Notes under the pieces: model-generated
Seen by the model: only the letters and a program-made list of their open reading frames with translations
What the model was told of the DNA's origin: nothing
Database searches by the model: none
Program-made: the position numbers and the translations under genes
Part shown: positions 1 to 8,359 of the stretch, in pieces
Numbering within the stretch: the first letter of the stretch is position 1
Layout of the letters: each line of letters starts with the position of its first letter
NCBI RefSeq assembly: GCF_000336815.1
Contig: NZ_AOLG01000056.1
Span: forward strand, 43,185 to 107,184
Direction: 5' to 3'
Origin: Haloferax prahovense DSM 18310
Lineage (GTDB): Archaea; Halobacteriota; Halobacteria; Halobacteriales; Haloferacaceae
Length of the DNA stretch: 64,000 bases

Positions 1-1514
1 CGGTCCAAGATAGACACCTCGCCGTCGAACTGCGTGACGAACCAGTGGACGGTCCACAGCCCCATTCCGCTTCCGTGCGTCAGGGGGGTCTCTTTCCCGC
101 GTTTCAGAATCTCCCGCTCGGTCTGCGGGATACCGGGGCCGTTGTCCTCGACCGCGATTGCGACCCGCTCGCCTGAGAGGCGTCGCGACCAGACCGCGAC
201 GACGGGGCGGTCCCTGTCGTTGTGGACGATGGCGTTCTGTACGAGTTCGTCGAGCGCGAGGTACAGCGAGTGCGTGCTCGCGAGCACGGTCTGTTCGCTC
301 GGTCCGATTTGAACCTCCGCCTCGGGGTGCTTCCGTTCGTACGTCCGTTTGAGATCGGCGAAGACGTCGCTGACGCCGACCGGGTGTCTGTCCGTGCTCC
401 CCTCCACGGCGTTCTCGAACTGCCGGGCTTTCTCGCCGGTCGACACGAGGCTGTCGGCGTTCTCGATGATTCGGTCCGTCTTCGAGACCATCGCCTCCGT
501 CGAGAATCGGCTCGCCGCGGCGACCAGCGTGTCGAGCGTCCGCAGTTCCGAATCGATACCTCTGGTCGTCTCGCTGAGTTTCGCCAGCGTCTCGTGCAAC
601 CGCTCGTAGTCGTCTTCGTCTATCGACGGGCTGTCGAGCGCTTCGAGGTCCCGTTTCAGCTCGCTCGCGTACCCGCTGACGACGTTGAGGTTGTTCCGAA
701 GGTTGTGGCGAAGCACTCGGTTCAACACCATGAGCCGCTCTTCGCGCTCTTTCCTGTCCGAGATGTCGCGCACCGCGCCGCGGACGTTGGCGCCGCTGTC
801 AGTCGGCTCACCGCGAACTTGCACCCATCGCGTTCGCCCCGTGGCCGTTACTACCCGCATTTCGACGTCAAAGGGGTCGCCGTTGACCCGCGCACTCTCG
901 ATGGCCTCGTCGATGACAGCGCGGTCGTCCTCGTGAAAGAAGTCCCCGAGTCCGTCGAGCGTCACCTCCGCGTCGGACGGGATATCGACCAGCCGTTTGG
1001 TCCCATCAGTCAGTCGTAGCTCGCCGGTCTCGTAGTCGACCTCCCATCCGCCGATGTCGGCCAGTTGTTCGGTGCGTTCGAGGCGGTCGCGGTTCCGCTC
1101 TAACTCCTGTCGGTACTCGTAGGTCTCGGTGACGTCTCGGACGATTTTCGTGAAGCCTCTGAGCTCCCCGTCGTCGCCGCTCAGCGCGCGGACGATTACG
1201 TGCGCGAGGATGCGCGACCCGTCCTTCCGGACCCGCCACCCGCGTTCCTCGTAGCTTCCCTCGGACTCGGCGATTGAGAGCACCGTCTCGGGAGACTCGC
1301 CGTCCCCGTCGGTGGGATAAAAGACAGACAGGTGACGACCGATAATCTCGTCTCGCTCGTAGCCCTTTATCCGTCTCGCACCCTCGTTCCACGTCGCCAC
1401 GAACCCGTCCGCATCGAGGAGAAATATCGCGTATTCGGTCACCTCCTGAAAGAACTCTCGAAGAATGAGGTCGGACTCGATGTGTTCGAACAGTTCGCTC
1501 CGCTCACATGACAT
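1..1514 (-). CDS. PAS-domain sensor histidine kinase (3' end cut by window edge)
   Basis: Membrane-free sensor kinase that would autophosphorylate on His and pass phosphate to a response regulator. Translated from the ATG at 1514 it begins MSCERSELFEHIES. It has a PAS domain at about residues 15-125 (IFLLDADG, then GYERDEIIGRHLS), a second PAS/PAC segment at about 145-255, and a haloarchaeal H-box (RHNLRNN, about residue 267). The HATPase domain carries an N-box near LVQNAIVHNDRD, a G1 box DNGPGIP and a G2 box GSGMGLW close to the window edge. No signal peptide or TM segment is visible, so it should be cytosolic. The start is fixed by the in-frame ATG; the ATG at 1509 is out of frame and runs straight into a stop. 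The C-terminus lies outside the window. The signal sensed is unknown. Confidence 0.9.
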   Translation of the reverse strand, partial: MSCERSELFEHIESDLILREFFQEVTEYAIFLLDADGFVATWNEGARRIKGYERDEIIGRHLSVFYPTDGDGESPETVLSIAESEGSYEERGWRVRKDGSRILAHVIVRALSGDDGELRGFTKIVRDVTETYEYRQELERNRDRLERTEQLADIGGWEVDYETGELRLTDGTKRLVDIPSDAEVTLDGLGDFFHEDDRAVIDEAIESARVNGDPFDVEMRVVTATGRTRWVQVRGEPTDSGANVRGAVRDISDRKEREERLMVLNRVLRHNLRNNLNVVSGYASELKRDLEALDSPSIDEDDYERLHETLAKLSETTRGIDSELRTLDTLVAAASRFSTEAMVSKTDRIIENADSLVSTGEKARQFENAVEGSTDRHPVGVSDVFADLKRTYERKHPEAEVQIGPSEQTVLASTHSLYLALDELVQNAIVHNDRDRPVVAVWSRRLSGERVAIAVEDNGPGIPQTEREILKRGKETPLTHGSGMGLWTVHWFVTQFDGEVSILD

Positions 1515-1603
1515 TACTGGTTGAGTACCGTCCACATGCTGATAAACTGCTCGGCGATTCGGACGGCGAACGGACGAGAGAGCGTCGCTGCTCGGGCGGT
1601 GAG

Positions 1604-2479
1604 TCACCCGTCAACGAACCGACCGACGAGCGTCGTCTCGGCGACGAACGCCAGATAGCCAGCGAGCGCGACCGACCCGACGACGGGAATCGCCGGCACG
1701 ACGACCGACGAGCCGAGGAACACCGAGACGCCGACGACGGCGAGGGCGAGCGTCACAAGTCCAACCGCGAGCGACAGCGAGAGCGCCGACACCAGGAGCA
1801 GGACGAGGTACTCGCGCGCTCGGTCGCCCGCGCGGTCGCCTTCTGTCCGGGCGTAGCCGGCGGCGGCACCGACGCACGCGGCCGCGACGATTCCGGCACC
1901 GCCATTGAGACTGTAGTTCGTCTGCGTCGCCAGAAGATACCACGAGTAGACGACGAAGCCGAACACCCCGACCAGCACGCCGGTACAGCCGCCCGCGGCC
2001 CCGCCGACGAGTCGGTTTCGCCGCTTTCGGTACCACCCCGCCTCGGCGCGGTAGGCGAGGAGCGACGCGCCCGCGAAGACCGAAAGCGCCGTGAGCGTCG
2101 GGAGGACGAAGTACGGGACCGTGAACAGACGCTCGTCGAGGACCAACTGAAACACAGCGGTCGGGACGATAGCCAGCGCCCAGCCGACGAACAGCGCCCC
2201 GACGAAAACGACCCGCTTGCGGTGTGCCGACGCCGACGCGGCCGATCGTCCACTCGTCACCCAGCGATAGCCGCCGAAGCCGCCGACGAGGAGGCCGAGT
2301 GGGGCGGCGAACTGAATCGAGACCACCCAGTCGGGTGGGAACGCGACACCCGTCGTCGCGCGGTAGTAGTTCCGAAGGAATCGGCCGAGCGTGTCGAGGA
2401 CGAACGCTTGGACGAGTCCCCACTGGAAGGCGCAGAGCCACGCCTGCCTTCGGGTTGCGGAGCTAGTGGAGGGCGACAT
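1604..2479 (-). CDS. Polytopic membrane protein of unknown function
   Basis: A 291-residue protein with about seven hydrophobic segments (for example VVFVGALFVGWALAIVPTAV and YLVLLLVSALSLSLAVGLV) and short Arg-rich loops, so an integral membrane protein. The middle holds a Gly/Ala-rich pair of helices (LVGGAAGGCTGVLVGVFGF). I recognise no catalytic motif or named family. It starts at an ATG (2479), stands alone between the histidine kinase and the LolA-like gene, and is transcribed divergently from the latter. Codon use is like its neighbours, so it looks native. Confidence 0.7.
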   Translation of the reverse strand: MSPSTSSATRRQAWLCAFQWGLVQAFVLDTLGRFLRNYYRATTGVAFPPDWVVSIQFAAPLGLLVGGFGGYRWVTSGRSAASASAHRKRVVFVGALFVGWALAIVPTAVFQLVLDERLFTVPYFVLPTLTALSVFAGASLLAYRAEAGWYRKRRNRLVGGAAGGCTGVLVGVFGFVVYSWYLLATQTNYSLNGGAGIVAAACVGAAAGYARTEGDRAGDRAREYLVLLLVSALSLSLAVGLVTLALAVVGVSVFLGSSVVVPAIPVVGSVALAGYLAFVAETTLVGRFVDG

Positions 2480-2610
2480 GTCCCGGCCATCTCACCCGCG
2501 AAGGGAGTAGCTATCGGTCCGCTCGGGTTTCGAACGCCCCCGTCGTCCAGAAGTATTTAGCCGTCGGCCCCCCGACACGCAGTCGAACTCCCTGTCAGAG
2601 TGCTCCCAGT

Positions 2611-3795
2611 ATGACTCGCCCTCCACTCCGACCCAACCGACGTACACTCGCCGTGTTCGTGCTCGTCGCCGTCGCGCTCCCCGCGGTCCTCTGGACGACG
2701 GGCGGCGCGATAGGCGACGCGAGCCCCTCGGTCGACGCGAACGTAACCGAGCGCTACCGCGCAACCGACGCGCTCACCGGAACGCAGACGGTCGAGATTC
2801 GAACCGATGGAACGGTCACGTCTCGCACCGTCGCCGACGTGACGCTCGTCCCGGAGACGGAACGGAAGCGCGTTCACTTTCGGAACGCGGCGAACCGACA
2901 GTACGACCGGCAGGTCTCGAACGGCTCGACGCTCTGGCTTCACGACACTGACCGGGACACCGTGACCGCCATCGAGCTGACGGGCCCACCGACCGAGTCG
3001 CGGACGGCCGAGCGACTCCAACTCCTCGTCGCGGCCGCGGGGCTGACCGACGACGCCGGTCGCCCGCAGTCAATCGGCGTGTCGCCGCTACCCGTCGTAC
3101 CGCGACATGCCGGTGCCGCCCCGCAGGCTGACGCGAATCACAGCTACGTCGTCGAATTCGTCGAGACCGACACCGTCGACGGGCGCGAGGCGTACGTCAT
3201 CGATATCGCGCCCGAGGCGAATCGAAGCGAGGCGGGCTACCACCAGCGGCTGTGGCTCGACGCCGAGCGGTTCTACCCGCTTCGCAAACAGACGTCGTGG
3301 ACGGCAGACGGGTCCCGACGCTCTGTGACGACCACGTACACGAACGTCACGTTCGATGCAGCCGTGTCGGCGGACGCGTTCCGGCCGGAAATCGGTGCGA
3401 ACACGACCGTCGAGCGACCGAACACGCCGAACACGGAGTGGTTCCGGAGCAGGGCCGACCTGGAAGCGCGGAGTTCGGTTTCGGTCCCCGAGCCGACGGT
3501 CCCGCCCGCGTTCGAACTGGTCTACGCCACGCGGACCACCGGTCGCATCGACGGGGTCGGACTCCGCTACGCCGCCGGCGGCCGCGAACTCACGGTCGCG
3601 AAGTTCAACTACACGCTGGACATCGACGCCGACGAGCGCGACGCGACGGTGGGCGGCCGGCCGGCGACTATCGACTACGGTCCGACCACCTCGGTGTCGT
3701 GGAACTGCGACGGCTACGGCTACACCGTTCGCGGGACCGGCGTCGAGACGGACCGCCTCGTCGAAGTCGGTCGCTCGGTCGGCTGTCCCGCCTGA
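2611..3795 (+). CDS. LolA-like exported lipoprotein-carrier-fold protein
   Basis: A 394-residue protein with an uncleaved or cleavable N-terminal hydrophobic segment (residues about 10-28, AVFVLVAVALPAVLW), then an extracellular region. The first half resembles the haloarchaeal LolA/outer-membrane-lipoprotein-sorting-like fold: alternating beta strands with RYRATDALTGTQTVEI near residue 48, YVVEFVETDTVDGREAYVIDI, and RLWLDAERFYPLRKQ. The second half (from about residue 285) adds a domain beginning PPAFELVYATRT and ending with two Cys (WNCDGYGY and VGCPA). Family knowledge suggests binding of a lipid or lipid-linked molecule at the cell surface, but archaea have no outer membrane, so the real role is unknown. 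The start is the ATG at 2611. Confidence 0.65.
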   Translation: MTRPPLRPNRRTLAVFVLVAVALPAVLWTTGGAIGDASPSVDANVTERYRATDALTGTQTVEIRTDGTVTSRTVADVTLVPETERKRVHFRNAANRQYDRQVSNGSTLWLHDTDRDTVTAIELTGPPTESRTAERLQLLVAAAGLTDDAGRPQSIGVSPLPVVPRHAGAAPQADANHSYVVEFVETDTVDGREAYVIDIAPEANRSEAGYHQRLWLDAERFYPLRKQTSWTADGSRRSVTTTYTNVTFDAAVSADAFRPEIGANTTVERPNTPNTEWFRSRADLEARSSVSVPEPTVPPAFELVYATRTTGRIDGVGLRYAAGGRELTVAKFNYTLDIDADERDATVGGRPATIDYGPTTSVSWNCDGYGYTVRGTGVETDRLVEVGRSVGCPA

Positions 3796-3890
3796 AACCG
3801 CGCGAGTTTCTGGGTCAGAAACTGGCCCCCTTTTTATATTATCTCCCGGCGCATCGGTTGAACTGCGATGGGCCCCGCCGAACCGACACC

Positions 3891-4005
3891 GTACTGCCCT
3901 CCCGAGCAGTACCGTTCTGTGCCCTCTGACAGCACTCCGGCACCCATCGCGGTCATCGCTGACGCGACAGTCCCTCCACAGCATCGCCGTACTGCCTCGC
4001 AGTAT
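3891..4005. repeat. Two related inverted repeats in the leader of the wHTH gene
   Basis: The 343-bp gap before the wHTH gene (3796-4138) contains no convincing gene. It has two dyads built from the same arms. The first is GTACTGC (3891-3897) with GCAGTAC (3906-3912), spacer 8. The second is GTACTGC (3989-3995) with GCAGTAT (3999-4005), spacer 3. The surrounding DNA is C-rich on this strand, unlike the codon-biased flanks. A T-run at 3831-3836 just after the LolA-like gene could be its terminator. The dyads could be regulator sites or RNA hairpins. Confidence 0.45.
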
Positions 4006-4138
4006 CCCCGCGCTAACCCGCAGCCCCACCGTGCTATCCCGACAGCCCCATCGTACACCCGTCCCGAATCGGTCGCCGCGACCAACAGGGGTGGAAACCC
4101 ATGGGCCTATTAGTCCGACGAGCAGTCATTCGACCACC

Positions 4139-4510
4139 GTGAGTGAGGAACCGGCGCTGGGCGATATTCTCGACCTCCTCAGCGACGAGTACGCCCGGGA
4201 CATCCTCGCAGCGACGAGTACCAAACCAATGTCCGCACAAGAGCTTGCCGACGAGTGTGAGATGTCCAAACCGACGGTCTACCGTCGGGTGGAACGATTA
4301 CAAGCGTACGGACTCCTCGACGAACAGACCGAAATTCGAACCAGTAACAACCACTACAGCGTCTACGCCGCCACGCTCTCCGAGTTCTCCGTGGAACTAG
4401 ACGACGGGTCGTTCGAGTCGTCGCTGACGCGCACCGACGACGAGTCGTTCCCCGGCCAGGGGGAGACCGACACCGCAGACCGGTTCAAACGGATGTGGGA
4501 GGACCTCTGA
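4139..4510 (+). CDS. Winged-helix DNA-binding protein (ArsR-like)
   Basis: A small cytosolic transcription regulator of 123 residues starting at a GTG (VSEEPALGDILDLL). Residues 5-75 form a winged helix: DEYARDILAATSTKPMSAQELADE, then the recognition helix CEMSKPTVYRRVERL, and the wing NHYSVYAATL. The acidic tail ends RFKRMWEDL. The open frame extends much further upstream, but that part is low-complexity and unlike protein, so I chose the GTG directly before the conserved part. Its stop is one base from the ATG of the next membrane protein, so the two form an operon. Such wHTH plus small-membrane-protein (DUF7521-type) pairs recur in haloarchaea. The ligand is unknown. Confidence 0.8.
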   Translation: MSEEPALGDILDLLSDEYARDILAATSTKPMSAQELADECEMSKPTVYRRVERLQAYGLLDEQTEIRTSNNHYSVYAATLSEFSVELDDGSFESSLTRTDDESFPGQGETDTADRFKRMWEDL

Positions 4511-4511
4511 G

Positions 4512-4823
4512 ATGACGACGCTATCCGCGGTCCTCGACTGGCTCATCGTCTCGCTCGCTCTCGGGTCGACGCTCGTCGGGAGCTACGTCGGCTATCAGGC
4601 CTATCGCGGCTACCGCCGTCACGACAGCCGGACGATGCGGTCGCTCTCCGCGGGTCTGTTCCTCCTCACGGCCGTCGCGTTCGGCGTCGCCTTCGTCGGG
4701 TCGGTGCTCCTGCGCGAGGGCTACATCGGCCTCCAGTACCAACAGCCGCTCACGCTCGTCACGCGGCTGTTTCAGTTCTGTGGCGTCGTGCTCATCGCCT
4801 ACTCGTTACATTCGCGAGGGTAG
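4512..4823 (+). CDS. Small membrane protein, DUF7521-like, partner of the wHTH regulator
   Basis: A 103-residue protein with three hydrophobic helices: LIVSLALGSTLVGSYVGYQA, SLSAGLFLLTAVAFGVAFVG, and TRLFQFCGVVLIAYSL near the C-terminus. An Arg-rich loop (YRGYRRHDSRTMR) lies between helices 1 and 2, matching the haloarchaeal DUF7521 family. It starts one base after the stop of the preceding wHTH gene, so co-transcription and translational coupling are likely. A membrane sensor or anchor for the regulator is an inference only. Confidence 0.75.
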   Translation: MTTLSAVLDWLIVSLALGSTLVGSYVGYQAYRGYRRHDSRTMRSLSAGLFLLTAVAFGVAFVGSVLLREGYIGLQYQQPLTLVTRLFQFCGVVLIAYSLHSRG

Positions 4824-4933
4824 TCCGTCCCCGGGTCGTCTCGGGCGGCCTCGTCGGGGCTCTACTCGTTCACTCACGCGTCTTCTTCTCCGCACTTTTT
4901 GGTTCGCTCACAAACCGCTCTGGTCGTCTCGCC

Positions 4934-6385
4934 TCACGAGTGTGCGAGCTTCCAGAACCCCTTGGGGACGATGGCGAAAACCGGGAACAGGAACAGCGCG
5001 GGCAACCAACTCGTGGACGGACCGAGCGGGGTGACAATCACGGTGACGACGCCGATCGCGGTGAGGACGACCGAAGCGATGGCGGCCCCGACGAACCGGC
5101 GGTCGAGCGGCGGGAGGTCGGTCGAGCCGACCGGGAGGTCGAGCGCTTCGACGAACGCCCCGGCGTCAGCAACAGGCCCGAGCGTGCGTTCCGTCTCGTC
5201 GTCGCCCCAGCCGACCGTCGCCGCGATGGTTCGCGTTCCGAGGTAGCGGTCGGTGGGTCGAGTCGCCACGACCTCGGCGTCGCGGAGGTCGCCGACCGCC
5301 GTCGCCCACTGCGACTCGTTCGTCAGGCGGTCGTGAACGACGAGGCGGTCGCCGAAACGTCGGTAGGTCAGCCACCCGCTCGCGAGCACGCTCTCGACGA
5401 TATCGCCGACGAGCATGAACGCGAGGAGGCAGAGCCCGAAGAGACCGAACCCGACCCAGACCGCGAGCGAGGTGGTCCCCTCGACGACGAACGCGGTCCC
5501 GCCGATCCAGACCATCGCGGCCATGGTGACGTAGAACGGTCCCGTCGTGGTGACTGCGCGCCAGACCGCGGCCGCGACCACCGCGCGACGGTCCGCGTCG
5601 ATTGCGACCGAGGGGCGGCCGCTGGGAACGTCGACCTCGTCGCGGGTCGCGTCGCTGTCGGGGCCGGAGAGCCAACTCGTAAGCCGGCCGCCGCCGCCCT
5701 GCTCTGCGCGGAAGCCAGACCACTCGAAGAGTACTTTCACGAACACGAACCCCACGAACGCGACTGTCGCGCCGCCGAGGATGACGACGAACAGGAAACA
5801 TGCGAGAAACATCGCTTGCCGGGCGGGAATCTCGACGAGGGCGTACGGAGAGCGCTCCGCGTATCGGTTCCCCCGGAGGAACGTGGCGGTGGTCTCGCCG
5901 GCCTGCCCGACGACGAGCGCGGCGACGCTGACGACCGCCTCCGGGCGGGCGAGTACGTCGAGCACCGAGATGACCTCCGAGAGCGGCGCGAGGAGGAAGA
6001 CGCCGACCCACGCGCCGCCGCCGATGACGGCGGTCGAAAAGGGGACGTTACGCGGGTACACCGGCGGGAGCCGGTCGTGGATGATGACGCTTCCGCGCTT
6101 GTCGATGAGGTCGTTTTCCGACAGGCTGAAGACGCCGTCCTCGCGGGACGAGGTCGGCGGCCGGCCGGCGAACAGCGCCTTCACGCCCGAAAGCGGGAAC
6201 AAAAACAGCAGTTCGAGGACGTAGACCGCGAGGAGCGTCCCGGGGTTCCAGCCGAACCACAGCACACCGGCGAGCGGGAGGAGATTTGCCGAGAGCACCG
6301 GGAGGAACCCGATGCCGGCGGATAGAGACGAAGTCGGGGCGTCGCCGTACCGTGGGGGGGCCATCGGACGTGTCGTTTCGGTCAT
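4934..6385 (-). CDS. DUF6498-family membrane protein (paralogue 1)
   Basis: A 483-residue polytopic membrane protein starting at the ATG at 6385 (MTETTRPMAPP). A longer reading begins at a TTG 33 bases upstream, which is less likely. Residues about 35-70 carry the DUF6498 signature: a hydrophobic start, then GTLLAVYVLELLFLFPLSGVKALF. About eight TM segments are visible. A soluble stretch at about 355-450 (RRFGDRLVVHDRLTNESQWA) lies before the last two helices. A paralogue (6906-8192, plus strand) has the same opening layout (LLAVYWVELGACLVGAAVKALF). No enzymatic motif is visible; the function is unknown. Confidence 0.75.
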   Translation of the reverse strand: MTETTRPMAPPRYGDAPTSSLSAGIGFLPVLSANLLPLAGVLWFGWNPGTLLAVYVLELLFLFPLSGVKALFAGRPPTSSREDGVFSLSENDLIDKRGSVIIHDRLPPVYPRNVPFSTAVIGGGAWVGVFLLAPLSEVISVLDVLARPEAVVSVAALVVGQAGETTATFLRGNRYAERSPYALVEIPARQAMFLACFLFVVILGGATVAFVGFVFVKVLFEWSGFRAEQGGGGRLTSWLSGPDSDATRDEVDVPSGRPSVAIDADRRAVVAAAVWRAVTTTGPFYVTMAAMVWIGGTAFVVEGTTSLAVWVGFGLFGLCLLAFMLVGDIVESVLASGWLTYRRFGDRLVVHDRLTNESQWATAVGDLRDAEVVATRPTDRYLGTRTIAATVGWGDDETERTLGPVADAGAFVEALDLPVGSTDLPPLDRRFVGAAIASVVLTAIGVVTVIVTPLGPSTSWLPALFLFPVFAIVPKGFWKLAHS

Positions 6386-6437
6386 CCGGTCATATATCTG
6401 ATGAAACCCGTCCTCCAACCGCCTCGACGGCGCGCCA

Positions 6438-6812
6438 CTACTCGGGGAGCGACTCGTAGTCGGCGACCGTGAGCGCCTGTCCGAAGAACATCAGACCGAT
6501 TCCGGTGATTCCAGCCGGGACCGAGAGGGAGAGCAGCAGCGAGAAACTGAGCGCGCCGATGCCGCCCCCGATCGCACCCCGCTTTCGGTCGCTCCAGCGT
6601 TGGTCTCCGAACCGGAAGAGTCGCTTCCACCCGTCGCGGTGACGGAGGACGAGCGCGGTCGTCGCCGCGTACAGCGGAGCGATTGCCACGGGAAACAATC
6701 CCGGCGCGTCGGGGGCCGAGACGGCCACACCGGCGACAACGAGGCCGACGACGAGGGAGGCGAGGTATCGAGTGGAGGGACGCACGCGTTCTAGATAATT
6801 TGTTGACAACAT
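6438..6812 (-). CDS. Small membrane protein of unknown function
   Basis: A 124-residue protein with three or four hydrophobic helices: YLASLVVGLVVAGVAVS, LFPVAIAPLYAATTALVL, and GGIGALSFSLLLSLSVPAGITGIGLMFFG. A basic loop (RHRDGWKRLFRFGDQRWSDRKR) sits between them. The ATG at 6812 is preferred over the TTG one codon earlier. It lies 52 bp upstream of the DUF6498 gene start on the same strand, so it probably heads a two-gene operon. It is divergent from the second DUF6498 gene. Confidence 0.65.
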   Translation of the reverse strand: MLSTNYLERVRPSTRYLASLVVGLVVAGVAVSAPDAPGLFPVAIAPLYAATTALVLRHRDGWKRLFRFGDQRWSDRKRGAIGGGIGALSFSLLLSLSVPAGITGIGLMFFGQALTVADYESLPE

Positions 6813-6905
6813 CAATCTTTTTTCCGGGCGCGGAAACGCGGTTCCGACCGCCCGACGCGAGTCAGACCACCTAACTGCCCCGAGGGAAATGTCTCTCTAT
6901 CAACA

Positions 6906-8192
6906 ATGCTCACACCCAGCGAGAGACGACGAGCGAAGGTGGCGGTGTTGATGGCGGTCAACGCCGTCCCGCTCGTCGGCGTGCTCGCGCTCGACTGGTC
7001 GCTCGTGGCGCTGTTGGCGGTCTACTGGGTCGAACTCGGCGCGTGCCTCGTCGGTGCCGCGGTGAAAGCGCTGTTCGCGGAGGGCAAGCCGACTTACAAC
7101 GCGGACGGCTTCTCGTGGCTCGTGTTCGGTGCCCTGTCGGAAAAGCGCGGGCGAATCAGTCTCCCCGTCCTACCGCTGTCGATTCAGGTCGCGAATCTCC
7201 CGGCCATCCTGATGACCCTCGCCATCGGAAGCGTGGGTTGGGCCCTCTTCGGTGCAATCGGGGTCGGCGGCGTCGGCGAGACAACGGGCGCGACGCTCAC
7301 CGACGCCGAGTCGGTCTCCGTCGGGTTGGGCGTGCTCGCCGTCGTCGTCGGCCGGGCCGTGGACGTGGGCCGCTACCTCCTCGGCGGGGCCTACGCGTCG
7401 GTCCCGCCGCAGCAGCCGCTTCGGTCGGCGCTCACGTCGATGGCCGGGACCGGCTCGGCGCTCCTCATCGGCGGGGGGTTCGTCATCGCGGGTGCACCCC
7501 CGCCGTTCGTGCTGGCGTTTGTGCTCGCGGTGAAACTGCTCGCCGACATCGTCGGCGTCTACCGCGACCGACTGGAGGCGTTCGACGAGCGCACGTCGGT
7601 CGAACTCGGATTCGCTCCCGACACTCCCGAGTGGGAGCGAATCGAGAGCTCGCGGGACGGGTCCGAAATCGTCCGACCGAAGCCCGCGGCCGTCGTCGTG
7701 GGCGGGGTCGTCCGCGGGCTCCGCTCCCCGCTCGCGCTCGTACTGGGCGGGGCGCTGACGCTGTTCGGCCTGCTCAGTACCGCGACGACCGACGGCGTCG
7801 CGGTCGAACTGCTCGGTGGAGCGGTGGTAGTCGCTGGGGCGTTCACCGCGCTGGGCGTCTTCGACTGGTCGTTCCGGTATCTGGCGATGGAGTACCGCAC
7901 CGCCAGCGAAGAAACCGGGGGTGAGAAACTCGTCGGCTACGACCGACTGCTCGGGCCACAATGGCGACTCTCCCGCGAGTCGCGCGCCGAGATGGAGCGC
8001 GCTCGGACCGTCACCGACCGACTGTTCGGAACCGAGACGCTCCGGGTGGAACGCGACGGTCGAGAGTACCGACTTCCCCACCTCCCGCCGGACGCCGCGG
8101 GAATTGGCGGGCAGTCGCCGAGTGTCGCCCGAGAGTTCCGCTTGGTGTCGGAGCCCTCGAAACCGCACGCGGGGAACGAGGGTCGGGGGTGA
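6906..8192 (+). CDS. DUF6498-family membrane protein (paralogue 2)
   Basis: A 428-residue membrane protein with the DUF6498 N-terminal pattern (residues about 12-60: two helices, then VYWVELGACLVGAAVKALFAEGKP). About eight TM helices follow, then a soluble C-terminal tail from about residue 330 (RTASEETGGEKLVGYDRLL) rich in Arg/Glu. Starts at the ATG at 6906. It is divergent from the 6438-6812 / 4934-6385 pair, so the locus is a diverged duplication around a shared promoter region. Function unknown. Confidence 0.75.
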   Translation: MLTPSERRRAKVAVLMAVNAVPLVGVLALDWSLVALLAVYWVELGACLVGAAVKALFAEGKPTYNADGFSWLVFGALSEKRGRISLPVLPLSIQVANLPAILMTLAIGSVGWALFGAIGVGGVGETTGATLTDAESVSVGLGVLAVVVGRAVDVGRYLLGGAYASVPPQQPLRSALTSMAGTGSALLIGGGFVIAGAPPPFVLAFVLAVKLLADIVGVYRDRLEAFDERTSVELGFAPDTPEWERIESSRDGSEIVRPKPAAVVVGGVVRGLRSPLALVLGGALTLFGLLSTATTDGVAVELLGGAVVVAGAFTALGVFDWSFRYLAMEYRTASEETGGEKLVGYDRLLGPQWRLSRESRAEMERARTVTDRLFGTETLRVERDGREYRLPHLPPDAAGIGGQSPSVAREFRLVSEPSKPHAGNEGRG

Positions 8193-8230
8193 AGTAGATT
8201 AGTCAACCAGAAAATAATTAACAGTAGACA

Positions 8231-8236
8231 TTTTTT
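8231..8236 (+). terminator. T-run terminator after DUF6498 gene
   Basis: A run of six T lies about 40 bp after the stop at 8192 in an AT-rich stretch. This fits archaeal intrinsic termination, which needs only a U-rich tract. No hairpin is seen. Confidence 0.4.
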
Positions 8237-8359
8237 GGTTACACGAATGCGGAACGTAGCCCTCCACCACAACTCCAAACGGCACCGTACGAAACAGGGT
8301 GCCGCGTTAGTCGCATCGACCGCTGAGTCCCCGAACTACCCCTCATCGAGAGGGAGTGT

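Noticed and set aside
4940-6325. Plus-strand frame of 461 codons over the DUF6498 gene
   Set aside because: Highly charged, no hydrophobic or catalytic pattern; the opposite strand encodes a clear membrane protein.
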